DNA of 8,075 bases from CAYTLQ01 sp964438715. GTDB lineage: Bacteria; Bacteroidota; Ignavibacteria; Ignavibacteriales; Ignavibacteriaceae. The DNA is taken from contig CAYTLQ010000130.1 of NCBI GenBank assembly GCA_964438715.1, positions 1-8,075 on the forward strand, read 5' to 3'. The position numbers and the translations under genes were made by a program. This document shows positions 7,701 through 8,075 of the stretch, one piece after another; position 1 is the first letter of the stretch, and the number at the start of each line of letters is the position of its first letter. The notes below the pieces were generated by a model, which made no database searches, was not told where the DNA came from, and was given only the letters and a program-made list of their open reading frames with translations.

Positions 7701-8075
7701 CTCTTCATCATTGTTATCATCCATCCAGAAATAACTTTCCTGATCTGCGGATGATTGCGCACGACCGAAATAACCATTCCAATCAACCTGGGGTGTTACA
7801 TCTACGCCATTCACAATAATGGGCGGTCCGGAATATGTCCATGTCGGATAATCAGGCCATTGTAAGGGCCATGTCTCCGGTTGATGATTCATAGCGACAC
7901 CCTTACCAATTTCATTTAATGTAGGGTTAGCAAAACCCGGTATAGGCTCAAATCCCCAGAATTTTCCCCCAGGCGCAAACTCACCGCCACCTGGTCTTTC
8001 AACAGGAGTTATAACAACGGAATGTATGGTATCAATAATACCATCGGCAGTATAGTCTTTAAGAGGAAGTCGCAC
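4767..8075 (-). CDS. Large secreted surface protein with calcium-loop-like motifs, an FnIII-like domain and a C-terminal sorting-type domain (N-terminus cut off)
   Basis: The frame is open to the right edge, where the first codon happens to be GTG. The true start and any signal peptide lie outside, so at least 1102 residues are seen (numbered from the edge). Three Asp/Asn-rich loops, GIDGIDNDGDNKD (250-262), LDGLDNDLDGVIDE (341-354) and RDDLIDNDND (399-408), resemble calcium-binding loops of dockerin or thrombospondin-3 type. The first is encoded partly by a perfect 9-bp tandem repeat (7312-7329). A fibronectin type III-like domain spans about 553-681 (PEKPTLTVVPGDKKVTLYWD to TYYYAVVAYDRG), with a long insert between its strands. 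The C-terminus (about 998-1102) starts with DDIRVVPNPY and ends in a sorting-like or FlgD-like fold (KVHIYTSSGAHVRTL, GVYFYIVEAEG, GKIAIIK). Export by T9SS and a role at the cell surface are inferred; no catalytic motif was recognised. It is followed closely by the PorV-like gene. Confidence 0.85.
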   Translation of the reverse strand: MRLPLKDYTADGIIDTIHSVVITPVERPGGGEFAPGGKFWGFEPIPGFANPTLNEIGKGVAMNHQPETWPLQWPDYPTWTYSGPPIIVNGVDVTPQVDWNGYFGRAQSSADQESYFWMDDNNDEEFYSRYGFYSDTTDTSRRGNALQVSVRGLQWSNFLAQDVVFWLYNIKNDGTQTYDQTAFGTVVGTYCGIDGDEWNDDASFFDVRQSITYTWDFDQYVRPSANPRWRPDPTKVGYIAYAFLESPGNGIDGIDNDGDNKDFNPLSAPFFDASGFSERTVQTGDKLVLIDKNTFTRTIYTVGATTDSVLSMGKYFTIVPGTTKLVEGNADALGNVNPNALDGLDNDLDGVIDENYIVHYRQYKKSPSGTVLIDTLNPIQYINYITNAGKSDKMLDEKRDDLIDNDNDWTALYDDVGADGKAGTLDIGEGDGLPTPGEPNFDATDVDESDQLGLTSFEYYVPANDIKMNDDEDMWIRLKPGYFEVPTSIVNNVAIKGEDGDFVYGAGYFPLQPGKTERFSLALAFGDDYRAVLKTKKVAQLIYNSNYNFPKPPEKPTLTVVPGDKKVTLYWDRVAEISVDPTTKEKDFEGYKIYKGTDQDFTDALLISNGDGQKVFYKPIAQFDLKNGIAGYFLSSSVLYELTSGAPFLLGNETGIQNSYVDEDVINGKTYYYAVVAYDRGKSESDIFPSENTRFISKDPTGKISTDKNTAVVVPNAPVLGYVPPTSGLKLSRFSGLSTTVPYFEVVDPLKVKSKTYVLTFTDSLRGGSPFAYAYSVKDSTNNVNVISNNPRLYPSNGDIFEGIRLSFDTTYQVPDSIKLNPDTNYTKWAIHNPRPDTVLKLRFIASVFEDPSNPSGPIIGNKPPRDYAFVFSDTYTDSSNNLNALFKRTIPKKTTLNFKVYDVTDRANPKQVKFIFTEGKPSYRKDTLSQLDQVVLSNEDGTEISWKIVFLDSATYIPKGNDTLYLSFFKPLTSGDKFYFTVDAAQYNTAEAGANMDDIRVVPNPYVVTNVFEEPLPPTIRGRGERVINFINLPSKSKVHIYTSSGAHVRTLEHNGDLFNGSISWDLRTKEGLDVAFGVYFYIVEAEGLSKKKSGKIAIIK

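Noticed and set aside
5939..7819. Several 60-75-codon open frames on both strands within the large secreted gene
   Set aside because: They are out-of-frame shadows of one continuous 1102-codon frame with recognisable domains.
8073..8075. GTG at the right edge as the true start codon of the large secreted protein
   Set aside because: It is merely the first codon in the window. The sequence after it is not a signal peptide, which a secreted protein of this kind should have, so the start lies outside.

Overview
The window looks like chromosomal DNA from a low-to-moderate GC member of the Bacteroidota/Chlorobi supergroup, most likely an Ignavibacteria-like lineage. Three things point there: two secreted proteins with type IX secretion (T9SS)-style C-termini, one carrying the block 'QNYPNPFNPSTKI' that is abundant in Ignavibacteria and related phyla; a PorV/PorQ-family outer-membrane barrel between them; and a diaminopimelate epimerase with the catalytic features of Gram-negative enzymes. 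The phylum call is an inference from motifs. All six genes lie on the minus strand, so the window reads from right to left.

Right part (8075 to 2147): a surface-export cluster. First comes the 3' portion (at least 1102 codons) of a very large secreted protein with calcium-loop-like Asp/Asn motifs, a fibronectin type III-like domain and a C-terminal sorting-type domain. After 16 bp and a clear Shine-Dalgarno sequence comes a PorV/PorQ-like barrel protein of 342 aa. After 63 bp comes a 503-aa secreted protein with three repeated beta-sandwich-like modules and a canonical T9SS type A sorting domain. A GC-rich hairpin with a T-tract (2100-2126) ends this unit. The arrangement suggests two exported cargoes made together with a PorV-type barrel that helps deliver or anchor them.

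Middle part (2146 to 804): a 174-bp AT-rich spacer with a candidate promoter, then dapF (lysine and peptidoglycan precursor synthesis), and 20 bp later a 99-aa protein with the predicted layout of a dimeric alpha/beta-barrel (ABM-like) protein. A 12-bp-stem hairpin with a T-run (765-796) ends this second unit.

Left part (743 to 1): the 5' portion of a membrane protein gene running off the window edge. It has about four N-terminal transmembrane segments with several conserved-looking histidines and a charged cytoplasmic-type tail. No RNA gene, CRISPR array, insertion sequence or phage gene was seen. No gene-free stretch exceeds 174 bp. I see no clear sign of an undescribed defence or mobile system. 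The points most worth a second look are the T9SS cargo/PorV cluster, the His-containing membrane protein, and a 12-bp palindrome that occurs twice.
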